This document shows positions 27,274 through 37,132 of a stretch of 64,000 bases of DNA, one piece after another; within the stretch, counting starts at the first letter, position 1, and each line of letters starts with the position of its first letter. This stretch comes from Agarivorans litoreus. GTDB taxonomy: Bacteria > Pseudomonadota > Gammaproteobacteria > Enterobacterales > Celerinatantimonadaceae. The position numbers and the translations under genes are program-made. The notes beneath the pieces are model-generated. The model was given only the letters and a program-made list of their open reading frames with translations, did not search any database and was not told the DNA's origin. The stretch spans positions 3,901,001 through 3,965,000 of the forward strand of contig NZ_BLPI01000001.1 of assembly GCF_019649015.1 (NCBI RefSeq), in the 5' to 3' direction.

Positions 27274-28755
27274 ATGCAAGCATCCAATAGCGTTTTAGTT
27301 TGTGAAAGTGACCACGAGAGAACTAAGCAACTAGAAACAGTACTCGGTTTTATTGGCCAACAGTTTAAGGTTTGCTCTTCTGAAGAGCTTAGTGCTTTGT
27401 CGAGTAATGCGGATAAAGTCGTTCTAATAAGTAAACAGTTAGAGGATGTTAAGAGCGTCGTCGCTGCTCACCCTCATTGCCCGTTTTTAACAATAGGCGA
27501 GGGCGATTCTTTCGACAGCTTACCAAATCTTATTGGTCACCTAGATCTTCCTTTTAATTATGAGCAGCTGACTCAGTTGCTACATCATTGTGATGCTTAT
27601 TTAACTCACTTACCGGGTAAGGCAAGCCCTGCTAAGAGTGAGCGCCTACGCCAGAACTTGATTGGCAAAGGTATTGCTATTCAAGAGGTGCGTCACCTAA
27701 TTGAACAGGTGGCAACTAAAGAGGCTAATGTACTTATTCTTGGTGAGTCGGGCACGGGTAAAGAGGTTGTCGCCAAAGCAATTCATGACCATTCAGTACG
27801 CAGTGAAGGGCCGTTTGTGCCAATTAACTGTGGTGCTATTCCTCCAGATTTACTTGAGAGTGAGTTATTTGGCCATGAAAAAGGCGCGTTTACTGGTGCC
27901 TTTGCTATGCGCAAAGGCCGCTTTGAATTGGCCGAAGGTGGCACGCTGTTCTTAGACGAAATTGGTGACATGCCAATGCCTATGCAGGTTAAATTATTAC
28001 GAGTGCTGCAAGAGCGTCAATTTGAACGTGTTGGCGGAAGTAAAGCTATTACCGCAAATGTTAGAGTTGTTGCAGCAACTCACCGTCATTTAGAGCGAAT
28101 GATTGAGCAAGAGAAGTTCCGCGAGGATCTTTATTACCGTTTAAATGTTTTTCCAATCGAAATGCCATCATTACGTGAGCGCCAAGATGATATTCCTCTG
28201 TTGCTTCAAGAATTGGTTAATCGCCATGAAGAGGAGCATTCTGCAGTGGTGCGGTTTACCCAACGCGCAGTTGAGTCCTTAATGCAGCATCAATGGCCAG
28301 GTAACGTACGTGAGTTATCTAATTTGGTTGAGCGCCTACTTATTTTGCATCCTGACCAAATTGTTGACGTTAATGATTTACCACCGAAGTATCGTCATAT
28401 AGATGCCGAAACCTTTGAGCCTAATTACAGCCCTGAGCTGGCTGAACGCGATGCGCTGTTAGCTATTTTTAGCGATGAAGATGCCTCGGTATTTTCTGAT
28501 CCAAGCCCTGAAGCGCTATTTCCTGATGGGGAGCAAGATCAGGAACTCGACGAAGAAGGCTGGGGAGCGGTACAGCAGCTCCCAGATGAAGGAGTTAACT
28601 TAAAAGAGCTATTGGCTGACTTAGAAGTAGACTTAATTCGCCAGGCGCTTGAGCAGCAAGACGGCGTGGTTGCCAGAGCGGCAGAACAACTGGGGATGCG
28701 GCGAACAACCTTGGTTGAAAAAATGCGTAAGTACGGTTTGAATAAAGACAGCTAA
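27274..28755 (+). CDS. flrA: Sigma-54-dependent flagellar master regulator FlrA (FleQ family)
   Basis: FlrA activates the early flagellar genes, including flrBC. The 493-residue protein has an N-terminal receiver-like FleQ domain (1-120) without a typical phospho-aspartate pocket. The AAA+ domain follows, with Walker A GESGTGKE at about 158-165, GAFTGA at 204-209 and ATHRHLE. A Fis-type helix-turn-helix ends the protein ([22 protein letters not shown]). ATG at 27274 is chosen over TTG at 27259 because AGGGGA lies five bases upstream. FleQ-family proteins also bind cyclic di-GMP (family knowledge). Confidence 0.94.
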   Translation: MQASNSVLVCESDHERTKQLETVLGFIGQQFKVCSSEELSALSSNADKVVLISKQLEDVKSVVAAHPHCPFLTIGEGDSFDSLPNLIGHLDLPFNYEQLTQLLHHCDAYLTHLPGKASPAKSERLRQNLIGKGIAIQEVRHLIEQVATKEANVLILGESGTGKEVVAKAIHDHSVRSEGPFVPINCGAIPPDLLESELFGHEKGAFTGAFAMRKGRFELAEGGTLFLDEIGDMPMPMQVKLLRVLQERQFERVGGSKAITANVRVVAATHRHLERMIEQEKFREDLYYRLNVFPIEMPSLRERQDDIPLLLQELVNRHEEEHSAVVRFTQRAVESLMQHQWPGNVRELSNLVERLLILHPDQIVDVNDLPPKYRHIDAETFEPNYSPELAERDALLAIFSDEDASVFSDPSPEALFPDGEQDQELDEEGWGAVQQLPDEGVNLKELLADLEVDLIRQALEQQDGVVARAAEQLGMRRTTLVEKMRKYGLNKDS

Positions 28756-28773
28756 ACGCACTAATCTTATATT

Positions 28774-28799
28774 AAGGCTCTGAATTCAGAGCCTTTTTT
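28774..28799 (+). terminator. Rho-independent terminator between flrA and flrB
   Basis: The perfect palindrome AAGGCTCTGAATTCAGAGCCTT is followed by TTTTT. It separates flrA from the flrBC promoter immediately downstream. Confidence 0.92.
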
Positions 28800-28802
28800 A
28801 TG

Positions 28803-28818
28803 TGGCACGAATATTGAT
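28803..28818 (+). promoter_or_regulatory. Sigma-54 promoter of flrBC
   Basis: TGGCACG at 28803 and TTGAT at 28814 have the correct 12-base GG to G spacing. The -12 dinucleotide is GA instead of GC, a weaker form. It starts four bases after the flrA terminator and lies 43 bases before flrB, fitting FlrA-dependent activation of flrBC as known in V. cholerae. Confidence 0.72.
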
Positions 28819-28860
28819 TGATAAGCACTGTTAACGGTTTTATGACGCGGAGCTTACCTC

Positions 28861-29904
28861 ATGCCCTCAGTGCAACTTCAACAACAGCCAACCAGCTTAT
28901 CTGAGCATAACTTGTCGCAGATTTTCGACGTTATGCCATCAGGCTTAGTATTGCTTGATAACAAAGGTTTTGTCTCTAGGGCAAATCCGGTAGCTAAGCA
29001 ATTGCTGGGAGATGATATTGAGCAACAACGTTGGTTAGAGGCGGTACCAAGACTGTTCTCGCCAAAGGCCGACGATGGCCATGAGCTGTCTTTAGTTGAT
29101 GGCAGGCGAGTAAAACTGAGTTTGTCACCCTTACAAGATACCCAAGGACAGCTCATTGTGTTAACTGATATGACACATACCCGCCAACTACAAGCCAATG
29201 TTGCCAAGTTGCAGCGTATGTCTGCGTTAGGAAATATGGTGGCTTCGCTAGCTCATCAAATTAGAACGCCGCTTTCTGCCGCTATGCTTTATGGTTCAAA
29301 CCTTTCCAATAAAACCTTATCTGATAATGCTCGTGACAACTTTCAAAACAAAATGATGGCTCGTTTAAATGATTTAGAAACTCAAGTGAACGACATGCTG
29401 TTGTTCGCTAAAAGTGGCGAAAAAATGGTGGTTAGTCAGGTCAGTGCTCAGCAAATTATTGACCAACTACAAGCGGCAACTGAAGCATGTCTGCGCCAGC
29501 ATCAAATTAAACTAACTAGCATAGTAAGAACTCCTCATGTAGAGCTTTTGGCGAATGCCAATGCCTTGGTTTCGGCTTTGTCCAATTTAATTGAAAATGC
29601 GGCTCAGCTAAGCAGCCAGGGGAGCGAAATAAAAATATTGGTGAGTAGCTTATGCCAGGAGGTGCTGATTAGTATTGAAGATCAAGCTGGAGGTATAGAT
29701 GAAGCAAGCGAAAACAAGATATTCGAACCTTTTTATACTACCAAGCAAAATGGAACAGGTTTAGGTTTGGCGGTTGTTAAGTCTGTAGTGAATGCCCATC
29801 ATGGAAAAATTGAACTTAAGTCAAGTTCAATAGGTTCATGCTTTACAGTGCGTTTACCTTTAGCAGAACCGTACCAGCAAGATCTTGCTGTTGGAGGACA
29901 ATAA
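28861..29904 (+). CDS. flrB: Flagellar sensor histidine kinase FlrB
   Basis: FlrB phosphorylates FlrC to switch on hook-basal-body genes. The 347-residue cytoplasmic kinase has no membrane segment. A PAS-like domain occupies about 15-105 (FDVMPSGLVLLDNKGFV). The HisKA domain has the phospho-acceptor His132 in SLAHQIRTPLSAAM. The ATPase domain shows the N box (ALSNLIENAAQL), G1 (IEDQAGGI) and G2 (GTGLGLAVVKSVV). GGAG precedes the ATG. flrC starts two bases after its stop. Confidence 0.94.
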   Translation: MPSVQLQQQPTSLSEHNLSQIFDVMPSGLVLLDNKGFVSRANPVAKQLLGDDIEQQRWLEAVPRLFSPKADDGHELSLVDGRRVKLSLSPLQDTQGQLIVLTDMTHTRQLQANVAKLQRMSALGNMVASLAHQIRTPLSAAMLYGSNLSNKTLSDNARDNFQNKMMARLNDLETQVNDMLLFAKSGEKMVVSQVSAQQIIDQLQAATEACLRQHQIKLTSIVRTPHVELLANANALVSALSNLIENAAQLSSQGSEIKILVSSLCQEVLISIEDQAGGIDEASENKIFEPFYTTKQNGTGLGLAVVKSVVNAHHGKIELKSSSIGSCFTVRLPLAEPYQQDLAVGGQ

Positions 29905-29906
29905 AT

Positions 29907-31238
29907 ATGAGCCAATCTACAATTCTTATTGTTGAAGATGATGCCGGCCTTCGAGAGGCCTTAGTTGATACCTTACATCTTGCTGGGTATCACTGCGAGC
30001 AAGCCGATAGCGCAGAGTCAGCTCTTATTGCTTTAGCCGAAGAATCGGTTGATTTAGTGGTTAGCGATGTGCAAATGGGGGGGATGGATGGCTTAAGTTT
30101 ACTTAAAAATATCAAACAAAAATGGCCCCAAATCCCAGTATTGCTGATGACAGCTTATGCAAAGATTGACGATGCGGTATCGGCGATGCGCGATGGAGCC
30201 ATTGACTACCTGTCTAAACCTTTTTCACCAGAAGTATTGTTAAATCAAGTTGGTCGATACGCACCTTCTATTAAGGTAGAAAAGCGCGAGCCTGTTTATG
30301 GTGATGCTTCCACCGAAGCCTTGTTAAAGTTGAGTCAGAAAGTGGCAGCTTCTGAGGCATCGGTATTGATTAGCGGGCCAAGTGGGGCGGGCAAAGAGGT
30401 ATTGTCACGTTATATTCACGACTGCTCACCACGTAAAGATCACGAGTTTGTTGCCATAAACTGTGCCGCTATCCCTGAAAATATGCTTGAAGCAACCTTG
30501 TTTGGTTACGAGAAAGGTGCATTTACTGGTGCTATAAAAGCTTGTCCTGGTAAGTTCGAGCAGGCTCAAGGCGGAACTATTTTGCTAGATGAAATCAGTG
30601 AAATGGATCTTGGCTTACAAGCTAAACTACTGCGAGTCTTGCAAGAGCGGGAAGTTGAGCGCTTGGGTAGCCGCAAAATGATTAAACTAGATGTTCGTGT
30701 GATTGCTACCAGCAACCGAGATATGCGAGAAATAGTTCGACTAGGGCAGTTTAGAGAAGATTTATATTACCGACTAAATGTATTCCCACTAAACTGGCTA
30801 CCTTTAGAGCAACGTAAAGGTGATGTATTGCCTTTAGCCACGCACTTGCTCAATCGTCATAGCGCTCAAAACTATGAGTTAAGCTTAAGTGCACAGCATA
30901 AATTACTCAACCACTCCTGGCCGGGCAATGTGCGCGAGCTAGACAATGTTATGCAAAGGGCACTCATTTTAGCTAATGGTAATGTCATTGATAGTGACTG
31001 CTTAGTCATCGAAAATCAGTTAGAGCCATTACAGGTTGAACCCCTGGTTGAATCATCACTGGCAAATGAACCTTTAGGTAATGAGTTACGCCAGCAAGAA
31101 CAACAAATCATTTTAGATACGCTTAAAGCGTGCAATGGCAAGCGTAAAGATGTCGCTGAAAAGTTGGGTATTAGTCCTAGAACGCTGCGTTATAAATTAG
31201 CGCGTATTAAAGATTCAGGTGTAGAGCTGCCCGTTTAA
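29907..31238 (+). CDS. flrC: Sigma-54-dependent response regulator FlrC
   Basis: FlrC activates the sigma-54 hook-basal-body promoters such as those found here before flgB and flgF. The 443-residue NtrC-family protein has a receiver domain with phospho-Asp54 in VVSDVQMGGMDG. An AAA+ domain follows with Walker A GPSGAGKE and the GAFTGA loop, and the C-terminus carries a Fis-type helix-turn-helix (KDVAEKLGISPRTLRYKLARI). The ATG at 29907 has GGAGGA upstream; earlier in-frame codons lie inside flrB. The locus stops here: fliE does not follow. Confidence 0.95.
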   Translation: MSQSTILIVEDDAGLREALVDTLHLAGYHCEQADSAESALIALAEESVDLVVSDVQMGGMDGLSLLKNIKQKWPQIPVLLMTAYAKIDDAVSAMRDGAIDYLSKPFSPEVLLNQVGRYAPSIKVEKREPVYGDASTEALLKLSQKVAASEASVLISGPSGAGKEVLSRYIHDCSPRKDHEFVAINCAAIPENMLEATLFGYEKGAFTGAIKACPGKFEQAQGGTILLDEISEMDLGLQAKLLRVLQEREVERLGSRKMIKLDVRVIATSNRDMREIVRLGQFREDLYYRLNVFPLNWLPLEQRKGDVLPLATHLLNRHSAQNYELSLSAQHKLLNHSWPGNVRELDNVMQRALILANGNVIDSDCLVIENQLEPLQVEPLVESSLANEPLGNELRQQEQQIILDTLKACNGKRKDVAEKLGISPRTLRYKLARIKDSGVELPV

Positions 31239-31261
31239 AAATAGCAGACAGTATTAATAAT

Positions 31262-31297
31262 AAGCAGTATGTCCAGACGATATACTGCTTTTTGTTT
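31262..31297 (+). terminator. Terminator after flrC
   Basis: AAGCAGTAT and ATACTGCTT pair across an 11-base loop and run into TTTTGTTT. It closes the flagellar region before cmk. Confidence 0.8.
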
Positions 31298-31371
31298 AAA
31301 AGTGGGACAAGCGTTCGGTTAATTTTGTTTTTTGTTAATAAATTAGTGAGGCTTATTGCCAGCTTTTCGCG

Positions 31372-31377
31372 TATAAT
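31372..31377 (+). promoter_or_regulatory. Candidate -10 element of the cmk promoter
   Basis: A perfect TATAAT lies about 75 bases upstream of cmk. No good -35 box is found at 16-18 bases, so the promoter assignment is tentative. Confidence 0.4.
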
Positions 31378-31450
31378 GCCGCCGAATTTTTAGTTCTTAT
31401 CTATCTCCAGATAAGAGCTCGCATTTTGCTTTGGACATTATGGAGGACTC

Positions 31451-32131
31451 ATGACTCAAAACGTTCCAGTGGTGACAATTGACGGGCCTAGTGGTTCTGG
31501 TAAGGGCACTTTATGCCAAAAGCTAGCTCAGCATTATCAATGGCAACTTCTGGATAGCGGAGCCATATATCGAGTCTTAGCTTTAGCAGCCTTACACCAT
31601 GAAGTAGCTTTAGACAATGAAGAAGCGTTAAGTCTTTTAGCGGCTCACCTTGATGTGCGATTTGAAGCTAAAGGCGGTAGTACTTTGGTGATATTAGAGG
31701 GAGAGGATGTTTCTCTAGAGATCCGCAAAGAAACAGCGGGGAATGCCGCTTCTAAAGTCGCTGCATTTCCGCGAGTACGTGAAGCTTTATTAAGACGCCA
31801 GCGAGCATTTCGAGAAGAGCCTGGTTTAATTGCTGATGGGCGAGATATGGGAACGGTTGTTTTTGTTGACGCCCCGGCGAAGATCTTTTTAGACGCAAGT
31901 GCAGCAGAACGAGCGCAGCGACGCTATAATCAGTTGCAAGAAAAAGGCTTTAGTGTTAGTTTTGACCACCTTTTGAGCGAAATTGAAGAACGTGACCACC
32001 GCGATAGAAATCGCAGTGTCGCACCTTTAGTTCCTGCTCAAGATGCGTTAGTTATTGATTCTACATCACTTTCTATTGAGGAAGTGGTGAAAATGTCGAT
32101 AGATTATATCGACAGTAAATTAACCCAGTAA
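31451..32131 (+). CDS. cmk: Cytidylate kinase Cmk
   Basis: Cmk phosphorylates CMP and dCMP with ATP in pyrimidine nucleotide metabolism. The 226-residue P-loop kinase begins [20 protein letters not shown] (Walker A GPSGSGKG) and contains [28 protein letters not shown] and the [13 protein letters not shown] lid typical of bacterial Cmk. TGGAGGA precedes the ATG. The cmk-rpsA-ihfB order is the same as in E. coli and relatives. Confidence 0.97.
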   Translation: MTQNVPVVTIDGPSGSGKGTLCQKLAQHYQWQLLDSGAIYRVLALAALHHEVALDNEEALSLLAAHLDVRFEAKGGSTLVILEGEDVSLEIRKETAGNAASKVAAFPRVREALLRRQRAFREEPGLIADGRDMGTVVFVDAPAKIFLDASAAERAQRRYNQLQEKGFSVSFDHLLSEIEERDHRDRNRSVAPLVPAQDALVIDSTSLSIEEVVKMSIDYIDSKLTQ

Positions 32132-32147
32132 TCTCTGGGATTTGGCG

Positions 32148-32235
32148 CACCTATACCAAGGATGAATTAGGTGTTTATTATTAACCCCATTTAGCCGGAT
32201 TGCTAAGTGGACGTTCTTATATGTGTAATTAAATA
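32148..32235 (+). promoter_or_regulatory. Structured rpsA leader without Shine-Dalgarno sequence
   Basis: Two hairpins expose GGA in their loops: CACCTA/TAGGTG at 32148-32173 and a 9-base-pair stem at 32187-32210 whose loop reads CGGATT. No purine-rich ribosome binding site precedes the rpsA start (sequence TAATTAAATA). This matches the known gammaproteobacterial rpsA initiation region, which folds into GGA-loop hairpins, recruits ribosomes without a Shine-Dalgarno and is repressed by S1 itself. Confidence 0.72.
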
Positions 32236-33909
32236 ATGACTGAATCTTTTGCTCAACTCTTTGAAGAGTCACTTCAAGACCTAGAATTCCGTTCTGGTTC
32301 GATTGTTAAAGGTACTGTAGTAGGTATCGAAAACGGTATGGTTCTAGTAGACGCTGGCCTTAAGTCAGAATCTGCTATTCCTGCAGAACAGTTCAAAAAC
32401 TCTGCTGGCGAACTAGAAATAGAAGTAGGCGCGCAAGTTGACGTAGCGTTAGACGCTGTAGAAGATGGTTTCGGTGAAACTGTTCTTTCTCGCGAAAAAG
32501 CTAAACGTCACGAAGCGTGGATCCAACTTGAAAGTGCTTACGAAGAGCAAGCAACGGTTGTTGGTATCATTAACGGTAAAGTTAAAGGTGGCTTTACAGT
32601 TGAAGTTAACACCATCCGTGCATTTTTGCCTGGTTCACTAGTTGACGTTCGCCCTGTGCGCGATACTGCTCACCTAGAAGGTAAAGAGCTTGAATTTAAA
32701 GTTATCAAACTTGATCAAAAACGTAATAACGTAGTTGTTTCTCGTCGTGCTGTTATCGAAACTGAAAACAGTGTTGAACGTGATGAACTTCTTGAGAACT
32801 TACAAGAAGGTCAAGAAGTTAAAGGTATCGTTAAGAACCTTACTGACTACGGTGCGTTCGTTGATCTTGGCGGTGTTGACGGTCTTCTACACATCACTGA
32901 CATGGCTTGGAAACGCGTTAAGCACCCAAGTGAAATTGTTAATGTTGGCGACGAAATCAACGTTAAAGTACTTAAGTTTGACCGTGAGCGCACTCGTGTA
33001 TCTCTAGGTCTTAAGCAGCTGGGTGAAGATCCATGGGTAGCAATTGCTAACCGTTACCCAGAAGGTGCTCGTCTTGAAGGTCGCGTAACTAACCTAACTG
33101 ACTACGGTTGTTTTGTTGAAATCGAAGATGGTGTTGAAGGTCTAGTTCACGTTTCTGAAATGGATTGGACTAACAAAAATATCCACCCATCTAAAGTTGT
33201 TAACGTGGGTGACCTTGTTGAAGTTATGGTATTGGATATTGACGAAGAACGTCGTCGTATCTCACTTGGTTTGAAACAATGTAAAGTTAACCCATGGGAG
33301 CTATTTGCTAGCACTCATGATAAGAACGACAAAGTTTCAGGTAAGATCAAGTCTATCACTGACTTCGGTATCTTCATCGGCCTAGACGGCGGTATTGACG
33401 GTCTTGTTCACCTATCTGATATCTCTTGGGATGCTCAAGGTGAAGAAGCGGTTCGCGACTTTAAGAAAGGCGACGAAATCGAAGCTGTTGTACTACAAGT
33501 TGACGCAGAACGTGAGCGCATTAGCCTAGGTGTTAAGCAACTTGCTGAAGATCCGTTCAACAACTACCTAGCTGACCTTAAGAAAGGTGCTTTAGTTAAC
33601 GGTACCGTTACTGAAGTTGATGCTAAAGGTGCAACTGTTGAACTAGCAAGCGGCGTTGAAGGTTACTTACGTGCTGGCGATGTTAGCCGTGACCGTGTTG
33701 AAGATGCATCACTTGTTCTTTCTGTTGGCGACCAACTTGAAGCTAAGTTCGTTGGTGTTGACCGTAAGAACCGTGTAATCAGCCTTTCTATCCGCGCTAA
33801 AGACGAAGCGGACGAGAAAGAAGCAATGGCTACTCTGAACAAGAAAGAAGATGCTCAGATTGGTAACGCTATGGCCGATGCATTTAAATCTGCACTTAAA
33901 GGCGAATAA
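32236..33909 (+). CDS. rpsA: 30S ribosomal protein S1
   Basis: S1 unfolds and docks mRNA on the small subunit. The 557-residue protein has six S1 (OB-fold) repeats, recognisable by recurring [16 protein letters not shown], GLLHITDM and RISLGLKQ-type blocks (for example at about 190-260, 275-350 and 360-435). Length is that of E. coli S1. Codon use is strongly biased towards abundant-tRNA codons compared with its neighbours, as expected for a highly expressed gene. Translation starts without a Shine-Dalgarno. Confidence 0.98.
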   Translation: MTESFAQLFEESLQDLEFRSGSIVKGTVVGIENGMVLVDAGLKSESAIPAEQFKNSAGELEIEVGAQVDVALDAVEDGFGETVLSREKAKRHEAWIQLESAYEEQATVVGIINGKVKGGFTVEVNTIRAFLPGSLVDVRPVRDTAHLEGKELEFKVIKLDQKRNNVVVSRRAVIETENSVERDELLENLQEGQEVKGIVKNLTDYGAFVDLGGVDGLLHITDMAWKRVKHPSEIVNVGDEINVKVLKFDRERTRVSLGLKQLGEDPWVAIANRYPEGARLEGRVTNLTDYGCFVEIEDGVEGLVHVSEMDWTNKNIHPSKVVNVGDLVEVMVLDIDEERRRISLGLKQCKVNPWELFASTHDKNDKVSGKIKSITDFGIFIGLDGGIDGLVHLSDISWDAQGEEAVRDFKKGDEIEAVVLQVDAERERISLGVKQLAEDPFNNYLADLKKGALVNGTVTEVDAKGATVELASGVEGYLRAGDVSRDRVEDASLVLSVGDQLEAKFVGVDRKNRVISLSIRAKDEADEKEAMATLNKKEDAQIGNAMADAFKSALKGE

Positions 33910-33946
33910 TCTTTAAATCTTTTTTAGATTTATGTGATTGAATATT

Positions 33947-33975
33947 GGGGGGGACTTGTTCCCCCCCATTTCTTT
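33947..33975 (+). terminator. Terminator between rpsA and ihfB
   Basis: GGGGGGGA and TCCCCCCC pair around a 5-base loop, followed by ATTTCTTT. The T tract is interrupted, so some readthrough into ihfB is possible. Confidence 0.65.
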
Positions 33976-34020
33976 ATCTACACTGGTATTAGTTCCCTTT
34001 ATCAATGGCTTGGAGAATCC

Positions 34021-34305
34021 ATGACTAAATCTGATTTGATTGAAATACTCGCTAGTAAACATATTCAATTTACCAGTAAAGAAATTGAGTCGGCAATTAA
34101 AGAAATTCTTGAGCAAATGACCTGTTCATTGCAGGAAGGCGATAGAATTGAAATTCGTGGTTTTGGCAGTTTTTCACTGCACTTCCGTGCACCCCGGGTG
34201 GGACGAAATCCTAAAACTGGTGAAAAGGTAGAGCTGTCTGGGAAGCATGTTCCCCACTTTAAACCTGGTAAAGAGTTGCGAGAGCGCGTAAACGCTGGCC
34301 TATAG
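34021..34305 (+). CDS. ihfB: Integration host factor subunit beta
   Basis: IHF-beta pairs with IHF-alpha to bend DNA, and IHF commonly assists sigma-54 promoters such as those of this locus. The 94-residue protein begins [11 protein letters not shown] and contains [28 protein letters not shown], the DNA-binding beta-arm with the intercalating Pro. ATG at 34021 is the correct start; an upstream in-frame codon would add 29 unrelated residues. It follows rpsA as in E. coli. Confidence 0.97.
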   Translation: MTKSDLIEILASKHIQFTSKEIESAIKEILEQMTCSLQEGDRIEIRGFGSFSLHFRAPRVGRNPKTGEKVELSGKHVPHFKPGKELRERVNAGL

Positions 34306-34399
34306 TATTGTTTCTTTTACAATTAGGTGATCTTGGCTGGTTAAATTAACGTGATTGCTGCATAATTTCCCTAGCTTTTGTTTGGCTCTGGGAGGTTAT

Positions 34400-34690
34400 G
34401 TGAAAGCAATTTTTTCAACGCTGTTATTAGTTATATTGTTTGTTGCCGCGCTTGCTGTGGGTGCGCAAAACGATCAAGTAATAAGTGTCAATTATCTTAT
34501 TGCAGAATCGGATATGCGTTTGTCATGGCTGATAGCTGGTTTGTTCATAGCTGGCTTTATTACTTGTCTTTTATTTTTGTTGGCTTTTTATACTCGTGTT
34601 CGTTTAGAAAGTGCTGGCTTGAAGCGTCGGTTAGCTAAGCAGCAAAAACAACTAAATAAGTTGCAAGACGAGACGGTCAAGGATAGTTAA
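34400..34690 (+). CDS. lapA: Lipopolysaccharide assembly protein LapA
   Basis: LapA (DUF1049, YciS) is a small inner-membrane partner of LapB. From GTG at 34400 the product is 96 residues with two membrane segments (TLLLVILFVAALAVGA and WLIAGLFIAGFITCLLFLLAF) and a short cytoplasmic coiled-coil tail (RLAKQQKQLNKLQDE). GGGAGG lies four bases before the GTG, while an upstream ATG at 34355 has no such site and adds an atypical N-terminus. The stop overlaps the lapB start. Confidence 0.9.
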   Translation: MKAIFSTLLLVILFVAALAVGAQNDQVISVNYLIAESDMRLSWLIAGLFIAGFITCLLFLLAFYTRVRLESAGLKRRLAKQQKQLNKLQDETVKDS

Positions 34691-35859
34691 TGCTAGGCTT
34701 GTTGTTTTTGTTGTTACCGGTCGCTGCCGCTTATGGGTGGTACATGGGGCAGCGCAGCGTTAGGCAAAATCAGCAACAGCAAGCAAATCACGTATCTAAG
34801 CAATACGTAGAAGGCTTAAATCTTCTTTTATCTAATCAATCTGACAAAGCCGTAGACCTCTTTGTAGAATTATTACAAGTAGATTCAGAAACCATCGATA
34901 CACATCTCGCGCTTGGTAACTTGTTTAGACAGCGTGGAGAAGTTGATCGAGCTATTCGTATTCATCAAAATCTAATTGCTCGTGAAGGCATAGACCTTGA
35001 CCAAAAAAACCTCGCTTTACAACAATTAGCAAAAGATTATTTAGCTGCCGGCTTATTTGATAGAGCGGAAGCCTTGCTCATTGAGTTGCAAGAAGAGCCA
35101 GATTACCGCCAGTTAGCCTTAAAACAATTACTCAGTATCTATCAGCAAACTCGAGAGTGGCCACAAGCGATTGCCGTTGCCAAAAAAATAGACCCTAAAG
35201 AACTGAGTGATGTTAATCGTCAAATTGCGCATTTTTATTGCGAGCAAGCGCAAGAATTAGAAACTGCTGGTAAACTTGCCAAGAGCCAAGCTTTGCTGAA
35301 AAAAGCTCTCAGCGCAGACAAGAAATGTGTAAGAGCTAGTTTGCATTTAGCTCAAATTCAAAATGCTGAAGGCGATTTTAAAGCAGCGCTAAAAAATTTA
35401 AACAAAATCCCAGAGCAAGATATCGACTTTGCCTCCGATGCTTTATCACTTTACAAAACCTGTAGTGATAATTTGGCAAAGCCCGAGTACTATCAGCAGT
35501 TTTTAGAGTACTGCTTATCAATAAAAAGTATTGCTAGCGTGGTGGTGGAGCTTTCGATTATTTACCGGGAGGCGCACGGCGCAGAGCAAGCTCAGGATTT
35601 GTTGGTAGATGAGCTTAAACGCAACCCTACCATGAAAGGATTTCATCACTTAATGGGCCTTCATCTAGCTTCTGCTGAAGAAGGTCAAGCTAAACAAAGC
35701 CTGCAAGTTTTGCGTGGCTTAGTTACCCAACAATTAAAGATTAAACCTCACTATCAGTGTCGACGCTGTGGATTTTCATCTCATTCTATATATTGGCATT
35801 GTCCATCATGTAAGAGTTGGGGCACAGTTAAACCAATAGTAGGATTAGACGGAGAGTAG
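34690..35859 (+). CDS. lapB: Lipopolysaccharide assembly protein LapB (YciM)
   Basis: LapB is a membrane-anchored TPR protein that presents LpxC to FtsH for degradation and so balances LPS with phospholipid synthesis. The 389-residue protein has an N-terminal anchor ([20 protein letters not shown]), TPR repeats over about 40-330, and a C-terminal rubredoxin-like knuckle with two CxxC pairs (CRRCGF and CPSCKSWG). All are standard for the family. The start codon overlaps the lapA stop (TAATG). Confidence 0.95.
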   Translation: MLGLLFLLLPVAAAYGWYMGQRSVRQNQQQQANHVSKQYVEGLNLLLSNQSDKAVDLFVELLQVDSETIDTHLALGNLFRQRGEVDRAIRIHQNLIAREGIDLDQKNLALQQLAKDYLAAGLFDRAEALLIELQEEPDYRQLALKQLLSIYQQTREWPQAIAVAKKIDPKELSDVNRQIAHFYCEQAQELETAGKLAKSQALLKKALSADKKCVRASLHLAQIQNAEGDFKAALKNLNKIPEQDIDFASDALSLYKTCSDNLAKPEYYQQFLEYCLSIKSIASVVVELSIIYREAHGAEQAQDLLVDELKRNPTMKGFHHLMGLHLASAEEGQAKQSLQVLRGLVTQQLKIKPHYQCRRCGFSSHSIYWHCPSCKSWGTVKPIVGLDGE

Positions 35860-35864
35860 AAACA

Positions 35865-36563
35865 ATGCAAGACCCAAAGGTATTAGTTGCCCTTGATTAT
35901 GCAGATATCGATCAATGTATGGCATTTGTAGAGCAATTAGAGCCGGGCTCATGTCGTCTTAAAGTGGGTAAAGAAATGTTCACTTTGTTCGGCCCGCAGC
36001 TGGTAAAAGAGCTTCACAGTAAAGGCTTTGAAGTGTTCTTAGACCTAAAATTTCATGATATTCCTAACACGGTGGCTAAAGCAGTAGCTGCAGCTGCGGA
36101 GTTAGGGGTATGGATGGTTAACGTGCATGCCAGCGGCGGCCGGAGAATGATGGAAGCGGCAAGAGCTGCGTTAGAACCTTATGGTGATAAACGCCCTAAA
36201 CTGATTGCAGTAACGGTGCTAACCAGCATGGACCAATCTGATTTATTAGAGCTAGGTATTGAGCTTAGCCCAATGCAGCAAGTAGAGCGTTTGGCAACAC
36301 TTACTAAGCAATCTGGCTTAGATGGAGTGGTGTGCTCGGCCCATGAAGCTAAAATGCTTAAATCGCTACTTGGCGAGGAGTTTGCGTTGGTCACTCCAGG
36401 GATTAGACCAACAGGCAGTGCGCAAGGCGACCAACGTAGGATAATGACGCCGGTTGAAGCGGTTACAGCAGGCTCTGATTATTTGGTTATAGGCCGACCG
36501 ATTACTCAAGCCGACTTGCCTGCAGAGGTATTACGCAGTATTAACGTTGAACTAAGTGCTTAG
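35865..36563 (+). CDS. pyrF: Orotidine 5'-phosphate decarboxylase PyrF
   Basis: PyrF decarboxylates OMP to UMP, the last step of de novo pyrimidine synthesis. The 232-residue TIM-barrel enzyme has [12 protein letters not shown], the catalytic [15 protein letters not shown] block (DxKxxD), and [21 protein letters not shown] near the phosphate-binding site. It follows lapB after five bases, as in E. coli. Its 3' end overlaps the convergent rhombosortase gene by 12 bases. Confidence 0.97.
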   Translation: MQDPKVLVALDYADIDQCMAFVEQLEPGSCRLKVGKEMFTLFGPQLVKELHSKGFEVFLDLKFHDIPNTVAKAVAAAAELGVWMVNVHASGGRRMMEAARAALEPYGDKRPKLIAVTVLTSMDQSDLLELGIELSPMQQVERLATLTKQSGLDGVVCSAHEAKMLKSLLGEEFALVTPGIRPTGSAQGDQRRIMTPVEAVTAGSDYLVIGRPITQADLPAEVLRSINVELSA

Positions 36564-37130
36564 CTTATAGCTTCGCCATAATGGCCACCAAAGTAACAAA
36601 GCAAAGCTAATCCCAAGTACCGCAAATAATAAATGGGCATCGATAGCAACATCGATGCCTATCAAATCGGTTACCCACGGGTCACCACCGTATAATTGCT
36701 CCATGAGTAGCTTCGCGCTTAAACCTGTCAATATGATGGCACCGACGCGTTTTTTGTCGGTGAACAAATCAGCCATTGCAGCGTAGGCGATTAAGCCATG
36801 AATTAGGCCTGAGAGTCCTACGTACTCATCATATTGAGCAAACCATAATAGCCCGCCGCCTATTAAACATAAGCTAATACTAATCAACATGAAGTGCTGA
36901 TTTGATAATCGGTCATCAAAAACAAAATACACCAGCACCAAGGTTGCAACATTCATGAGCCAATGAATAAGGTTATTGTGGCTAAAATTGCCTGAAACAA
37001 TGCGCCAATACTCTCCTTGACTAATTAACTGTTTGTTCCAACTCATTAGTTCGGTATGTGCTAGAAAAAGCCACGAGATACTTATTACAATAAGCAGGAA
37101 CCAGAATCGGCTCACAAAATATTTGAGCAT
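36552..37130 (-). CDS. rrtA: Rhombosortase (rhomboid-family intramembrane protease)
   Basis: The 192-residue protein has about six membrane helices. Key residues of the rhomboid family are visible: HWLMN (His56, Asn60), the nucleophile Ser107 in [10 protein letters not shown], and His166 in DAHLLFA. The compact size and Ser/His arrangement fit rhombosortases, which process proteins bearing a GlyGly-CTERM tail in Vibrio, Shewanella and relatives. No GlyGly-CTERM protein is encoded in this window, so substrates lie elsewhere. It is probably co-transcribed with queC, two bases upstream. Confidence 0.85.
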   Translation of the reverse strand: MLKYFVSRFWFLLIVISISWLFLAHTELMSWNKQLISQGEYWRIVSGNFSHNNLIHWLMNVATLVLVYFVFDDRLSNQHFMLISISLCLIGGGLLWFAQYDEYVGLSGLIHGLIAYAAMADLFTDKKRVGAIILTGLSAKLLMEQLYGGDPWVTDLIGIDVAIDAHLLFAVLGISFALLLWWPLWRSYKLST

Positions 37131-37132
37131 GT

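Noticed and set aside
33913-34116. A 67-codon minus-strand open frame between rpsA and ihfB
   Set aside because: It crosses the terminator hairpin and the ihfB start; its composition reflects AT-rich DNA and not a protein family.
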